64,000 bases of DNA from Saccharopolyspora phatthalungensis (GCF_014203395.1 NZ_JACHIW010000001.1:1240001-1304000); one strand, 5' to 3'; shown: positions 47,321-58,605, counted from the first letter of the stretch. Numbers and translations: made by a program. Notes: generated by a model from the letters alone, not told the origin.

Positions 47321-48688
47321 TCAGGGCAGGTCTTTGAGTGTGTTGCGCAGCGCGGTCACCGCGTCGATGATCTCCGCCGGTTGGACCGAAAGCGGCGGGC
47401 GGCACCGCAGCGAGTCCGGACCCGACGGCAGGAACAGCGCGTGGTAGCTGTCGCGGGCGATGGCCAACGCGCGATCGCGCCGCGCCGGGTCGTGGAAGGT
47501 GATCGCGCACATCAGGCCGCGGCCGCGCGGTTGGTGAATCGCCGACGGGAATTCCGCTGTCAGGTCACGGAGTTCGCCCAGCAGCAGTTCGCCCATCAGC
47601 CGGCTGTGCTCGAACAGGCCCTCGCTCTCGACGACCTCCAGGATTCTGGTCGCGCGCACCATGTCGACCAGTGAACCGCCCCAGGTGGAGCTGATCCGGC
47701 TCATCTCGCGGAAGGCGTTGTCGGCGACCTCCAGCACGCGCCGCCCGCCCATCACCCCGCACACCTGCAGGCGCTTGCCGAACGCGACCAGATCCGGCTC
47801 CAGACCAAGCGCCTCGTGCGCCCATGCCTGCCCGGTAAGCGCACCGGTCTGCACCTCGTCGGCGACGGTGAGCACGTCGTGCTCCCGGCAGAGTTCCTGC
47901 ACCGCCTGCAAGAACTGGGGCCGCAGGTGCCGGTCGCCGCCCTCGCCCTGGATCGGCTCGTACACGAAACAGGCGATCTCCCTGCCGTACCGACGCAGTG
48001 CGGCGCGGGCGGCGTCGAGCGCGTTCGTCTCCTCTGGCAGCAATTCCGCGCTGTCCCACCGCTCGCCCGGTGCGACCGCCGGGCTGGGGATGCGCGGCCA
48101 GTCGAACATCGGGTAGTCGCGGATCTTCGCCGGATCGGTGTTGGTCAGCGAAAGCGTGTAGCCGCTGCGGCCGTGGAAGGCCCGCTCAAGATGCAACACG
48201 CGACTGCCGCGCACCCCGATTCCGTTGCGCGCGTTGACCTTCGTCTTCCAGTCGAACGCCACCTTCAACGCGTTCTCCACCGCGAGGGTGCCGCCGTCGA
48301 TGAAGAACAGCAGCGGCAGCTCGGGCACGCCGACCACGCGGCGGAAGGTCTCGGCGAAATGGGCTTGCTCGGCGGTGGCGAAGTCGGGGTTGGACGGCTT
48401 GACGCGCCCGGCGCGCACCAGCGCCGCCTCGAACTCGGGCGTGCGCAGCCCCGGGTTACCGTGCCCGAGCGGTGCCGAGCTGAAGAACATCGTCATGTCC
48501 AGGTACTCGGTGCCGTCGCGTGCGTCGCGGAGCCGGCACCCGTCACCGGCGTCGAGGTCCACGACGATGTTCAGCAGGTCGCCGGTCACGTGCGCTTTCA
48601 GCGCCGCGACAGGGTCGGTCGCCGCCTCGCGCGGACCATGCACGTCGGTCGATACCACGTCACGAACGGTCTCCTGCTGCGCGGTCAT
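47321..48688 (-). CDS. lat: L-lysine 6-aminotransferase
   Basis: A 455-aa class III PLP aminotransferase converting L-lysine and 2-oxoglutarate to 1-piperideine-6-carboxylate and glutamate. It has YLDMTMFFSSAPLGHGNPGL, SNPDFATAEQAHFAETFRRV, IDGGTLAVENALKVAFDWK, VYEPIQGEGGDRHLRPQFL, VADEVQTGALTGQAWAHE and the PLP lysine in VAFGKRLQVCG (about residue 305). These match LAT of M. tuberculosis and of beta-lactam producers. ATG at 48688 is preceded by GGGAGG. No piperideine-carboxylate dehydrogenase or beta-lactam gene is adjacent, so it may serve lysine catabolism. Confidence 0.93.
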   Translation of the reverse strand: MTAQQETVRDVVSTDVHGPREAATDPVAALKAHVTGDLLNIVVDLDAGDGCRLRDARDGTEYLDMTMFFSSAPLGHGNPGLRTPEFEAALVRAGRVKPSNPDFATAEQAHFAETFRRVVGVPELPLLFFIDGGTLAVENALKVAFDWKTKVNARNGIGVRGSRVLHLERAFHGRSGYTLSLTNTDPAKIRDYPMFDWPRIPSPAVAPGERWDSAELLPEETNALDAARAALRRYGREIACFVYEPIQGEGGDRHLRPQFLQAVQELCREHDVLTVADEVQTGALTGQAWAHEALGLEPDLVAFGKRLQVCGVMGGRRVLEVADNAFREMSRISSTWGGSLVDMVRATRILEVVESEGLFEHSRLMGELLLGELRDLTAEFPSAIHQPRGRGLMCAITFHDPARRDRALAIARDSYHALFLPSGPDSLRCRPPLSVQPAEIIDAVTALRNTLKDLP

Positions 48689-48706
48689 GTTGGGCCTCCC
48701 GCCGTC

Positions 48707-48768
48707 GTGGCGCACTGTGGCGCATCATCTCCCAACAAAAATTACAACAGAACGACTCAGGCGAGCAA
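48707..48768 (-). promoter_or_regulatory. Promoter and direct repeat upstream of lat
   Basis: Minus strand: -35 TTGCTC (48763-48768), 18-nt spacer, -10 TAATTT (48739-48744) in an unusually AT-rich stretch. Just downstream, TGCGCCAC is repeated at 10-nt spacing (48717-48724 and 48707-48714), within the predicted 5' UTR. The repeat could be a regulator site; lat genes are often controlled by Lrp/AsnC-type proteins, none of which is present here. Confidence 0.4.
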
Positions 48769-48951
48769 CTTTCTTCAGCCAACACCGATTAAGAGAGAAA
48801 GATTTTCTTTTTACTCAGGTAGGGCCCGCCGCCGGGTTTGAGCTGGGTAACAACCCGATCGAGTGGCTAGAGCTTCACTCAGGGCGCCGACGCGGCAACC
48901 CGGGACGGCCACTGCCGATCGAACGCCTGACCGATCCGATAACGAAGGTCA

Positions 48952-49053
48952 TCAGGTCGCCAGCTCCACATGAGACCGAAAGCCCTCGACGACGGTCCAG
49001 CCGCGATCCCGAAAGCGATCAGGAATCGGCTCGGCATCCGAACCCAACGCCAT
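48952..49053 (-). CDS. Possible 33-aa small protein
   Basis: ATG at 49053 has GGAGGGG 5 nt upstream and lies 40 nt downstream of the SWIM gene stop on the same strand. The product (ALGSDAEPIPDRFRDRGW, then TVVEGFRSHVELAT) is not recognised. It may be a real small gene translated with the SWIM gene or a remnant of a larger one. Confidence 0.3.
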   Translation of the reverse strand: MALGSDAEPIPDRFRDRGWTVVEGFRSHVELAT

Positions 49054-49093
49054 CGCCGCCCCTCCACCAACCGGCGACGTCCGTACGCGCGGG

Positions 49094-49663
49094 TCAGTCG
49101 GCTGAAACGGGGCGTTCCTCGAAGAATCCGCGTGCGTCGAGTTCCTCCAGCGGGATGGCGGCCCGGTCGGCCAAGACCCGTTCCGCCTGGTGTGGCTGAA
49201 AACCTCGGAGCACCAAGGCGAGGGCCGGTACCTCGTCGATGTGCTGGACGAGTGCGTAGTACGTGGCCAGTGCGTGCATGCAGGGGCGGCGGGACTCACG
49301 GCAGGGACAGTCGATCTCGATCTGGTCCGGGTCCGGCGCGCTGGCCAGTTGTGCCGCGAGTTCGTCGGGCGCATCCCCGGTGGAGAGGATCATGGCCGCA
49401 CCGGGATGGGCCTTCAGGTATTCGCCGACCGGCTTCCTTTCTTCCTCGGTCCAGGTGGGAAACCGGATCCGCACGGGATAGTCGCGGCCGCGGACCGTGA
49501 CGTGCGCGCTGATTCCGCCGGGCTCGGTTTCGACGCCGTGGACCGCGTCGCGGCGTGCGATCGCCCGGGCCTTGGGCAGTCGCGTGTCGATCCCGGTGAC
49601 CATCGTCGGTTCGGCGAGCCGCAACCACGCTTGTCCCCACGCGGTCGCACCGTACTCGGTCAT
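49094..49663 (-). CDS. SWIM zinc-finger protein
   Basis: A 189-aa protein with the SWIM signature CPCRESRRPCMHALA (CxC...CxH) at about residues 124-138, preceded by a region (DYPVRIRFPTWTEEERKPVG) usual for actinobacterial SWIM proteins. SWIM domains bind DNA or proteins. Its ATG overlaps the stop of the upstream SNF2 helicase by 4 nt (ATGA). The pair recurs widely in actinomycetes and probably works as a complex; its cellular role is unclear. Confidence 0.85.
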   Translation of the reverse strand: MTEYGATAWGQAWLRLAEPTMVTGIDTRLPKARAIARRDAVHGVETEPGGISAHVTVRGRDYPVRIRFPTWTEEERKPVGEYLKAHPGAAMILSTGDAPDELAAQLASAPDPDQIEIDCPCRESRRPCMHALATYYALVQHIDEVPALALVLRGFQPHQAERVLADRAAIPLEELDARGFFEERPVSAD

Positions 49664-51528
49664 CCGTTCTCCCCCTCGCTGGTCAGCTCCAGCAGTTCGC
49701 GCAGGTCCCGATCGGGGAGGTCGGCGAGCGCCGCGGCCTCGGAACGGCCGGTGACCAGCGATGCCAGGTCGCGCTTCTGCTCGTGCATCCGGGTGATGTG
49801 CTCTTCCACCGTGCCGTCGGTGAGCAGCGTGTGGACCAGGACCCGGCGCGTCTGGCCGATCCGGTGCGCCCGGTCGCTGGCCTGGTCCTCCACCGCCGGG
49901 TTCCACCACCGGTCGTAGTGCAGGACGTGGCTCGCGCGCGTCAACGTCAGCCCGTACCCGGCCGCGCGCAGGCTCAACACCATGACCTGGGCGGCGTCAT
50001 CGCTTTCCTGGAATCGAGTGACCAGTTGGTCGCGTCGACCGCTCGACAACCCCCCGTGCAGGAACGGAACCGCGTGCCCCAACTGCGCCCCGAGGTGCTC
50101 GGCCAGCAGTTCGCCCATCGCCGTGTACTGCGTGAACACCAGGGCGCGCTCGCCGGCGTCCGCGATCTCCTCGACTATTTCGGCGGTGCGGTCCAGTTTC
50201 CCGGAACGACCGGCGAGCGGGCCGGACTCGCCGAGGAACTGGGCCGGGTGGTTGCAGATCTGCTTCAGCCGCGTCAGCAGCGCCAGCACGCGTCCGCGTC
50301 GCGTCGTTCCGGTGCCCAACCCGGCATCGAAAGCCTCCGCCACGCACTGCCGGTACAGCGCCGCCTGCTCGCGGGTCAGCGTGCACGCCACCAGCACGTG
50401 CTGCTTGGCGGGCAGGTCGGCGGCGACTTCTCCCTTCGTCCGGCGCAGTACGAACGGCTCGATCATGGAGCTCAGCCGCTGGGCGCTGCGGATCGATCGG
50501 CGTTGCTCGATGGGCGTGGCGAACCGGGCGCGGAACCGACTGCGCGTGCCGAGGAGACCGGGGTTGGTCACTGCCATGATCGACCACAAATCATCCAGCC
50601 GATTCTCCACCGGCGTACCCGTCATCGCCAGCCGCAACCGCGCGTTGAGGTGACGCGCGACGCGATTGGCCTGCGAAGCGGAATTCTTGATCTGCTGGGC
50701 CTCGTCGGCCACCACGACGTCCCAGTCGATCTTGCGCAGCAGCTCGCTTTCCCGGCGCAGCAGTGCGTAACTGGTCACCACCACGCTCCCGCCCGCCATC
50801 GCATCGGGTTCCAGCCGACGTCGCGATCCGTGGAAGGGCACCACCGGTACCTGGGGGGCGAATCGGGCGAGTTCCCGTTCCCAGGTGCGCAACAACGACG
50901 TCGGGCACACCACCAGATGCGGCCGCTCCGAGGCGCGAGCAGCCATCAGGCAGATCGCCTGCAGGGTTTTACCCAACCCCATCTCGTCGGCGAGAATGCC
51001 GCCGCCACCGCGCTCGGGCAACGTCCGCAGCCAGGCGACGCCGTGCTCCTGGTACTCCCGCAGCTTCGCCTGCACCGGCGACTCGATGGCCAACTCAACC
51101 GCGGTGCGGAACTCCGTTAACAACGCCTCGGCCGTGGGAACGGATCGCTTGTCCGGCAGCAGAACCGCGTGCCCGGCCGGTGGAATTCGCTGCGCCAGCG
51201 CGGCGTAGTCCGACCAGCACGCCCCGCCACGTGCCAGCCTTGCCGCCTCGCGCCACACCCGGAACGTAACGCTGGCCCGGATGTGATCATCGTTGGCGAG
51301 CGCGGAGACGGCGGTGGCTAGGGGCACGAACCTGGCCAGCACGCTGGTAGCCACCGCCCGGGACGAATTCGGAGCCTCCGGCAACGCTATGGGCAGCTCT
51401 TCTTCCGCACCCTCCGGGAAACCCAGGTCGCGCAGGGCCTCGCCGGGGTCATCCGTCGCCCAGAACGCGAACCTCGCCGTGCCAGGTTCGTAGGTGACCT
51501 GCAGTTCGTCCGGAACAACCGCGCGCAC
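49660..51528 (-). CDS. SNF2-family DEAD-like helicase
   Basis: A 622-aa Snf2/Swi2-type ATPase. An N-terminal regulatory region (about 1-150) precedes the helicase core: LREYQEHGVAWLRTL, Walker A ILADEMGLGKTLQA (motif I at 181-188), CPTSLLRTWERELARF, DEAQQIKN (275-282), LAMTGTPVENRLDDLWSI, LTRLKQICNHP, LVFTQYTAMGELLAEHL, and motif VI QASDRAHRIGQTR. These proteins translocate on DNA and remodel protein-DNA complexes. GTG at 51528 is the start. Coupled to the SWIM gene downstream. Confidence 0.93.
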   Translation of the reverse strand: MRAVVPDELQVTYEPGTARFAFWATDDPGEALRDLGFPEGAEEELPIALPEAPNSSRAVATSVLARFVPLATAVSALANDDHIRASVTFRVWREAARLARGGACWSDYAALAQRIPPAGHAVLLPDKRSVPTAEALLTEFRTAVELAIESPVQAKLREYQEHGVAWLRTLPERGGGGILADEMGLGKTLQAICLMAARASERPHLVVCPTSLLRTWERELARFAPQVPVVPFHGSRRRLEPDAMAGGSVVVTSYALLRRESELLRKIDWDVVVADEAQQIKNSASQANRVARHLNARLRLAMTGTPVENRLDDLWSIMAVTNPGLLGTRSRFRARFATPIEQRRSIRSAQRLSSMIEPFVLRRTKGEVAADLPAKQHVLVACTLTREQAALYRQCVAEAFDAGLGTGTTRRGRVLALLTRLKQICNHPAQFLGESGPLAGRSGKLDRTAEIVEEIADAGERALVFTQYTAMGELLAEHLGAQLGHAVPFLHGGLSSGRRDQLVTRFQESDDAAQVMVLSLRAAGYGLTLTRASHVLHYDRWWNPAVEDQASDRAHRIGQTRRVLVHTLLTDGTVEEHITRMHEQKRDLASLVTGRSEAAALADLPDRDLRELLELTSEGENG

Positions 51529-51910
51529 GAAGCAATCTCCTGGTCAGCACTAGTAAGACGACGCGATCATGGCGTCGTCGGATCGGTCAACCGCAGCAGC
51601 GGGTAGGCCGCCACCGAGCACGAGTCGAGGACTGGGTTTTCGTAGCCGATGCGGGGCGACACCTGCTCGTTCATCGGTGCTGGCACAGCCCGCCATGCTA
51701 GCCGTCGGACCGCCCGGTACCAGCCGAAAACACCGCATCTGCCGCTGATGATCTCGCTCCATCCCTAGAACACGGAGGTTCGCTGCCGGGCCGAGGGCCC
51801 GTACATCGGCGCCGAGCGGCCGGAAAACCCATTCGTGCGGTATCGATTTCCGGGCCATACCGGCAGATCGGCGTAGTCTCCGGCCGTCACCGCCTTCGGA
51901 TGGGAGAACG
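51529..51910. other. Intergenic region between divergent SNF2 and methyltransferase genes
   Basis: 382 nt without a supportable gene. It holds GGGAGAACG just before the methyltransferase ATG. No clear promoter boxes or repeats stood out. Confidence 0.5.
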
Positions 51911-52933
51911 ATGGACACGCCGGAAGAAATTCCAAACGAGATCGCGATGCGCCAATTGCTCCTCGGGCGTCTCGTGTCGTCCGCGCTGCACGCGGCGGTC
52001 GTCCTGCGGATTCCCGACGTCGTGCACGAAGGTCCCCGTACCGCGGCGGAACTGGCCGTCGACCTCGACGCGAATGAATCGGCCGTGCGGCGGCTTGTAC
52101 TCGTGCTGATCAACCTCGACGTGCTCAGTGAGGATCCGGCGAACGGCGGGCTGGCGCTGACCCCGTTCGGCAACACGCTCCGCGAGGACGTCCCGGGAAC
52201 GGCCCGCCACTGCGCACTGCTCGTGGGCGGGCCCATCGGCCGGTGCTGGGACCACTTGCTGCCCGCTGTGCGCACCGGTGAACCGGCGTTCGACGCGACG
52301 TTCGGGGTCGACGTGTTCAGCTACCTCGACGGCGCACCCGACCTACAGGCCGTGTTCTACCGGTCCCAGGCGGCCGATCTGGAGATCACGCTGGCGGAGC
52401 TGGCCGTGGTCGGGTGGGAGTCCTACCGCACCGTGGTGGATGTGGGCGGCGGGGACGGCGCCTTGCTCGAACACGTGCTGACCGCCTGCCCCGAATCCCG
52501 CGGCGTACTGCTGGAAACGGCATCGGTGGCGGAGCGGGCTCGAAGTCGATTGGCCACCGCCGGACTCGCGGAGCGCTGCGAGGTGATCGCCGGGGACTTC
52601 TTCGAATCCGTCCCCTCCGGGGGCGACCTGTACGTTCTTCGGGACATCGTGCACGACTGGCCGGACGAGAGGTGCGTGGCTCTGCTGCGGGTTTGCCGAC
52701 GAGCCATGCCCCTATCGGCTGCGCTGCTGGTCATCGAGCGCAGCACACCCTCGAACGAGGATCCACATCTGCTCAACCACTTGATGGACCTCTACATGTT
52801 CGCCGTTGTCGGGGGCCGGGAACGCACTGCGGGGGAGATGGAAAGGCTGCTCTCGGACGCGGGTTTCGCCGTCCGAAAGCGGCACCGGCTCAACGGCGGT
52901 GCGGTCGCGATCGAAGCGATCCAGGCTTCCTGA
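51911..52933 (+). CDS. SAM-dependent O-methyltransferase (COMT/hydroxyindole type)
   Basis: A 340-aa protein of the plant-COMT-like family common in natural-product clusters. The N-terminal dimerisation HTH-like domain has LVSSALHAAVVLRIPDVVHE and AELAVDLDANESAVRRLVLV. The Rossmann core has VVDVGGGDGALLEHVLTACP (SAM motif I), GDFFESVPSGGDLYVLRDIV, and HDWPDERCVALLRVCRRAM, with the His-Asp of DIVHDW at the usual catalytic-base position. It likely methylates a hydroxyl of a small molecule. ATG at 51911 has GGGAGA upstream. It is convergent with the halogenase-DUF6875 pair, 78 nt away. Confidence 0.9.
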   Translation: MDTPEEIPNEIAMRQLLLGRLVSSALHAAVVLRIPDVVHEGPRTAAELAVDLDANESAVRRLVLVLINLDVLSEDPANGGLALTPFGNTLREDVPGTARHCALLVGGPIGRCWDHLLPAVRTGEPAFDATFGVDVFSYLDGAPDLQAVFYRSQAADLEITLAELAVVGWESYRTVVDVGGGDGALLEHVLTACPESRGVLLETASVAERARSRLATAGLAERCEVIAGDFFESVPSGGDLYVLRDIVHDWPDERCVALLRVCRRAMPLSAALLVIERSTPSNEDPHLLNHLMDLYMFAVVGGRERTAGEMERLLSDAGFAVRKRHRLNGGAVAIEAIQAS

Positions 52934-53011
52934 CGGCGGCGCGTGGCGTTTCCCAACGCAACCCGGACAGTGCCGCGTTCGGCTCCCAGCGTCGCTGGAA
53001 GATCTTGGTCA

Positions 53012-53640
53012 CTACCTCGTGCTTCTGGTGGCCTGCGCGTCGCGCTCCGCCCGATCCAGTTCCCGGTCGAGCTCGGCCTGCCAGTACTCGTTGAGCCGAC
53101 CGGAGAAGAGGGTCTGGAAGTACCGCAGGTACCGCAGCCGGTCCTGCGGGGTCGGCTCGTGCTTGACGAAGAACAGCAGATCCGCCGGCACTATCGGCCG
53201 CATGCCGAGGATGGGGACGGGGCTGGTGAACGGCCGGAAGGTGTCGCTGTGCAGCCCCACCGTCTCGTGGTCCGGCCAGAAGTCCCCGGCCATGTATCCG
53301 CTTTGGACGAAATCCGGTTTGAGCACCGCGTGAGCCCGGCCGACCAAGGCTTTCAACTCGTCCTCGGGCTTTCCGTGCGGGACGATCAGCGAAACCAGGT
53401 AGGTGCGGTCGGGGCCCATCGTCTTTGCGCGCCGGAGGCTGTCATCGAGCAGGCGCCGGGCCAGGGCCACGAGTTCCTCGTCGTCGCGAGCGGCGTCGAA
53501 GCTCTCCATCCGGACGTAGTTCCGGCGCAGGGCGCGGACCATGTAGGGGCATACGACTCCGTCACGCCCCAGGTCCGGATGCGGATTCGGCGTGTACTCC
53601 CGGACCCACCGGCGCGCCAATGCCAAGCGGTCGTCAGACA

Positions 53641-53641
<1 letters not shown>
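53012..53641 (-). CDS. DUF6875 family protein, coupled to the halogenase
   Basis: A 209-aa protein. The N-terminal NPHPDLGRDGVVCPYMVRAL and the central SLIVPHGKPEDELKALVGRA followed by FVQSGYMAGDFWPDHETVGL match, from memory, the DUF6875 family, whose function is unknown. His and Asp residues (HGKPED, DHETVGLHSD) could form a metal site, but this is speculative. Its ATG shares one nt with the halogenase stop (TGATG), so the two are translated in coupling. It probably acts in the same small-molecule pathway. Confidence 0.75.
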
Positions 53642-55580
<1,939 letters not shown>

Positions 55581-55880
55581 TTACGGTCCCCGAACACACC
55601 AGCCACCCAAGCCTGCCGAGCACTCGGTGCGCTCCCAGGCCGAGAAGCGACGCAGCCCGTAGCGCAGCGGCATACCGACGGTGCACTCGACTTCCTCTAG
55701 CTCGCCGATGGCCAGTTCGTGGTCCTCGACGACGGCCGTACTTCGCACTCGGCAGCCGGCGCGCGCGAAGGCGTCCGCTACGAGTATGAAGCTCCGGTGC
55801 TGCTGAGTCGTGACGTTCCACTGTGGCCGATCGTGCTCCGGCGCATCATCACGTTCGTTGCCGGGCAACGGAATTAACAT
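55581..55880 (-). CDS. Hypothetical 99-aa protein
   Basis: Not recognised. Support for a real gene comes from GAGAGG 6 nt before ATG 55880 and from a third-codon-position G/C content of about 80 percent in the middle part. The product is mixed alpha/beta with a Cys in three places (ARAGCRVRSTAVVEDHELAI, EEVECTVGMPLRYGLRRF, ERTECSAG). It starts 17 nt after the stop of the LuxR remnant on the same strand. It could be a shortened remnant of a longer gene. Confidence 0.45.
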   Translation of the reverse strand: MLIPLPGNERDDAPEHDRPQWNVTTQQHRSFILVADAFARAGCRVRSTAVVEDHELAIGELEEVECTVGMPLRYGLRRFSAWERTECSAGLGGWCVRGP

Positions 55881-55897
55881 GTACTACCTCTCTGCGC

Positions 55898-56115
55898 TTA
55901 GAAGTCCGCCGGAGGTGTCCGGTGGTAGGAAGCCAGTTCCACCCGCGATCGGATGTGCAACTTGCGGAAGATCTGCCGGAGGTGGAAGCCCACCGTGTGC
56001 GGCGACAGGAACATCCGGCCGCGACCTGCCGGTTGGTCGGCCCGGTGGCGACCAGCTGCGCCACGGAACGCTCCGTTTCGGTGCGGCTGCTCCAGCCGCT
56101 GGCCGGGCGTTTGGC
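55898..56115 (-). pseudogene. LuxR-type regulator remnant (HTH domain, frameshifted)
   Basis: The C-terminal DNA-binding domain of a LuxR/LAL-type regulator is readable in two frames. TETERSVAQLVATGPTNRQVAA is in one frame and RMFLSPHTVGFHLRQIFRKL, followed by HIRSRVELA, in the next. Adding one C near 56017-56022 (GCCGG to GCCCGG) restores NRQVAARMFLSP. No upstream ATPase or sensor domain remains. It lies next to the halogenase genes and may once have regulated them. Confidence 0.75.
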
Positions 56116-56979
56116 GTAGGTCCAATGCCGCCGGCGCACGACACGGCCATGAACGACACCGCCCGGCCGAATGAATTGCCGGATCGCAGCGCCGAAGAAC
56201 AAAGTCGTGCATTAAACGTTCTCGCACCGGCCGCGCCGGAAACGCGCACTAGACCCGCAAAAGGACTTTTTTCTCGACCGCGTTCACCCGCAAAACTCGC
56301 CCGCAGCTGAACAGGATCGCAACTGACACGACGAACAAGGTGTAGGAATGCCAGATCTCACCCCTGTTTCGCAGACCCCAGTACGACCATCGGTGTCGCG
56401 CAGCCGAGTATGCCGCAGTTCACAACCGAACACCCACTTCGCCTAACGTGACCCAGGTCACATTATTGCCGTTTTTCACGTTGCCACAACGAGCCTTGGC
56501 CCCGTTATCCAACTACCCGGAACAATGCCAACCCGCAGCCGCTACCGGGCACTTGGCGTGCCCCTCGCGAGTGGACTCCTGATTATCCCGGAGCTAGCCC
56601 GGCAAATTCGTGGCCGTATCCCCCGGTCATCAGGCGTGCATGACTGAATGCGACAGGTGGCGGTAGCAGCTCGATAACCTGGAGCGGCACGACGCGGGGT
56701 TCATTGCCGATGAACAACGCTCACCCAGCGCGACTTCAGGTTTGCGGTGGAGACGGTGGAGACCAAATCGACGTAGCGCAAGAACCCACTTCTAGCCCGC
56801 AGCCTCGCCTTGCCGCCACGAATTAACTTCGGCCCCCAAGGCCATATTTTACGCCATTCAGGTGATCCATTTCGGAAGGTCCTTGACCCCGGACAGCAAG
56901 ATCGTAACCTTCCACGCCATGACCACGGAGCCTCGTCGGGCTCGACGGTCGGAATGCAAAGCGAGACAGGGCCGGGGGC
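56116..56979. other. Long non-coding stretch before the nuclease operon
   Basis: 864 nt without a supportable gene; GC content falls in places (around 56440-56480). The only clear element is the palindrome at 56448-56461. Minus-strand reading across 56701-56950 overlaps the nuclease gene start and looks like a shadow. Confidence 0.45.
56448..56461. promoter_or_regulatory. Palindrome GTGACC-CA-GGTCAC
   Basis: Perfect 6-bp inverted repeat with a 2-nt centre, flanked by AAC and ATTATT in a locally AT-rich region, 519 nt upstream of the nuclease gene. It has the shape of a dimeric regulator site (CRP or GntR-like). The regulator is unknown. Confidence 0.35.
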
Positions 56980-58569
56980 ATGGCGAAGACCAACTGGCGG
57001 CAGCAACGCGAACGCCAGCAGCGGGAAGCGCTTCGGACGCAACGGGAATACGAGCGGCTTGTTGCCCAGCAACAACGGGAGGCCGAACGCGCCGCAGCAC
57101 AAGCCGACCGGGAACGGAAGGCGCAGTACGCAGCAGAGCGGGAGGCAGAAGCCGAGGAACGCACGGCAGCAGTCGAGCGGCGTGCCGAGGAGCTCACAAC
57201 ACTGTTGCTGACAGGTATTAAGCGGCGCAAGGTACTCGACCTCGTGGCGCTGAAGAAGCCGTATCTCGCCAGCCAGTTCAATCCCGGACACCTGGGCACG
57301 CCTGAGCCTGAGCCATCGTGGGAACGGTTCGCGCCCCCCGAACCCGGTTTCCTCACGCGAATGTTCGGCGGTGAAAGCCGTCGCATGCGGGCCGTTGACC
57401 AGGCGCGGATTCGGTTCGAACAAGAGCTCCTGACCCATCGCGAACGCGAGCAACATCGCCGCGCTGAACTGGACAAAGCGCAGCGAGACCATCAGCGATC
57501 GGAAGCCGAAGGCAAGCGTCAGGCGGACGAGCGAAATGCCGAGATCGACGCGCTGGAGCGGTCTTTTCGCGCTGGTGAACCAGCTGCGGTCGAGCGTTGC
57601 GTGCGCATGGCGGTGGAAACGGCGCAGCTGCCCGAAGGCCTCCCGACCGAAATAGAAGTCGGCTACCGCAGGGACACCGGTCAGGTCTTGGTGCTTCGCG
57701 AACTGCCGGACACCGACGTCATCCCGACCGAGACAGCATTCCGGTATGTCAAGAAGCGCGACGAGATCGAGTCGGCGCAGCGCAAACCGACCGAAGTCAA
57801 GCAACGATATGCCGATCTGATCGCGCAGTTGGCCCTGTTGACACTGCGTGATGTGTTCGCGGCCACGCCCGCGAAGCTGGTCGACGAAGTCGCGGTGAAC
57901 TGCCACTTGTCCACAACGGACCCTTCCACCGGCAAGCGAATCCGCCCCTGCCTGCTCACCGTCTCGGCTACGCGCGCCGACTTCGACGACCTGGTGCTGG
58001 ACCGACTCCAGCCCCGGGAGTGCCTGCGCCACCTCAACGCCCTGATGTCGCCACACCCGTACGATGTCGAGCCCGTCACGCCAATCTTCGCACCCGACCT
58101 GTCCCGATTCCGGTTGACCGACGCCGAAGAAGTGGCGGCCGGCCTGGATTCCCGCACGGTGCTCGTCGAGCTCACGCCGACCGAGTTCGAACACCTAGTC
58201 CGCGAACTCTTCGAGGCGATGGGAATGCAGTCGTGGGTCACGCAAGCCTCCCGCGACGACGGTGTGGACGGGGTAGCGCACAACCCCGATCCGATCATGG
58301 GCGGGCTGACGGTCATCCAGGCGAAGCGTTACGTCAAGGTGGTGCCGGCCGATGCGGTACGGGCCCTGTGGGGCGTGATGGAGGACAAGAAAGCAGGTAC
58401 GGGGGTGCTGGTCACCACCTCGTACTTCGGCAAGTCCAGCCACGACTTCGCCAAGCGCAACGAGCGTGTACGGCTGATCGAAGGGCCAGAGCTGAAACAC
58501 TTGATTCAGCAGCATCTCGGCAAAGACGTCATCCTCGGGGCCAAACAACCCGCGAACAGGCGGAAGTGA
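56980..58569 (+). CDS. Mrr-type restriction endonuclease with coiled-coil N-terminus
   Basis: A 529-aa protein. Residues 1-85 and about 135-200 are long charged coiled coils (QQREALRTQREYERLVAQQQ, REREQHRRAELDKAQRDHQR). A middle region (about 200-390) is of unknown fold. The C-terminal domain (about 398-515) is an Mrr-like PD-(D/E)xK nuclease: TEFEHLVRELFEAMGMQSW, RDDGVDGVA with Asp430, and VIQAKRY with the Q447-x-K449 pair, then GVLVTTSYFGKSSHDFAKRN. It would cut DNA. It is the first gene of a tight three-gene unit, 36 nt upstream of an SMC-like ATPase, suggesting a defense role. Confidence 0.85.
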   Translation: MAKTNWRQQRERQQREALRTQREYERLVAQQQREAERAAAQADRERKAQYAAEREAEAEERTAAVERRAEELTTLLLTGIKRRKVLDLVALKKPYLASQFNPGHLGTPEPEPSWERFAPPEPGFLTRMFGGESRRMRAVDQARIRFEQELLTHREREQHRRAELDKAQRDHQRSEAEGKRQADERNAEIDALERSFRAGEPAAVERCVRMAVETAQLPEGLPTEIEVGYRRDTGQVLVLRELPDTDVIPTETAFRYVKKRDEIESAQRKPTEVKQRYADLIAQLALLTLRDVFAATPAKLVDEVAVNCHLSTTDPSTGKRIRPCLLTVSATRADFDDLVLDRLQPRECLRHLNALMSPHPYDVEPVTPIFAPDLSRFRLTDAEEVAAGLDSRTVLVELTPTEFEHLVRELFEAMGMQSWVTQASRDDGVDGVAHNPDPIMGGLTVIQAKRYVKVVPADAVRALWGVMEDKKAGTGVLVTTSYFGKSSHDFAKRNERVRLIEGPELKHLIQQHLGKDVILGAKQPANRRK

Positions 58570-58605
58570 GACGCCGGAAATCCAAGGGCGCCAGAAAGGG
58601 GAATC

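Noticed and set aside
51550..52275. A 241-codon minus-strand frame upstream of the methyltransferase
   Set aside because: It overlaps the methyltransferase start antisense, is Ser/Arg-rich and has no recognisable domain.
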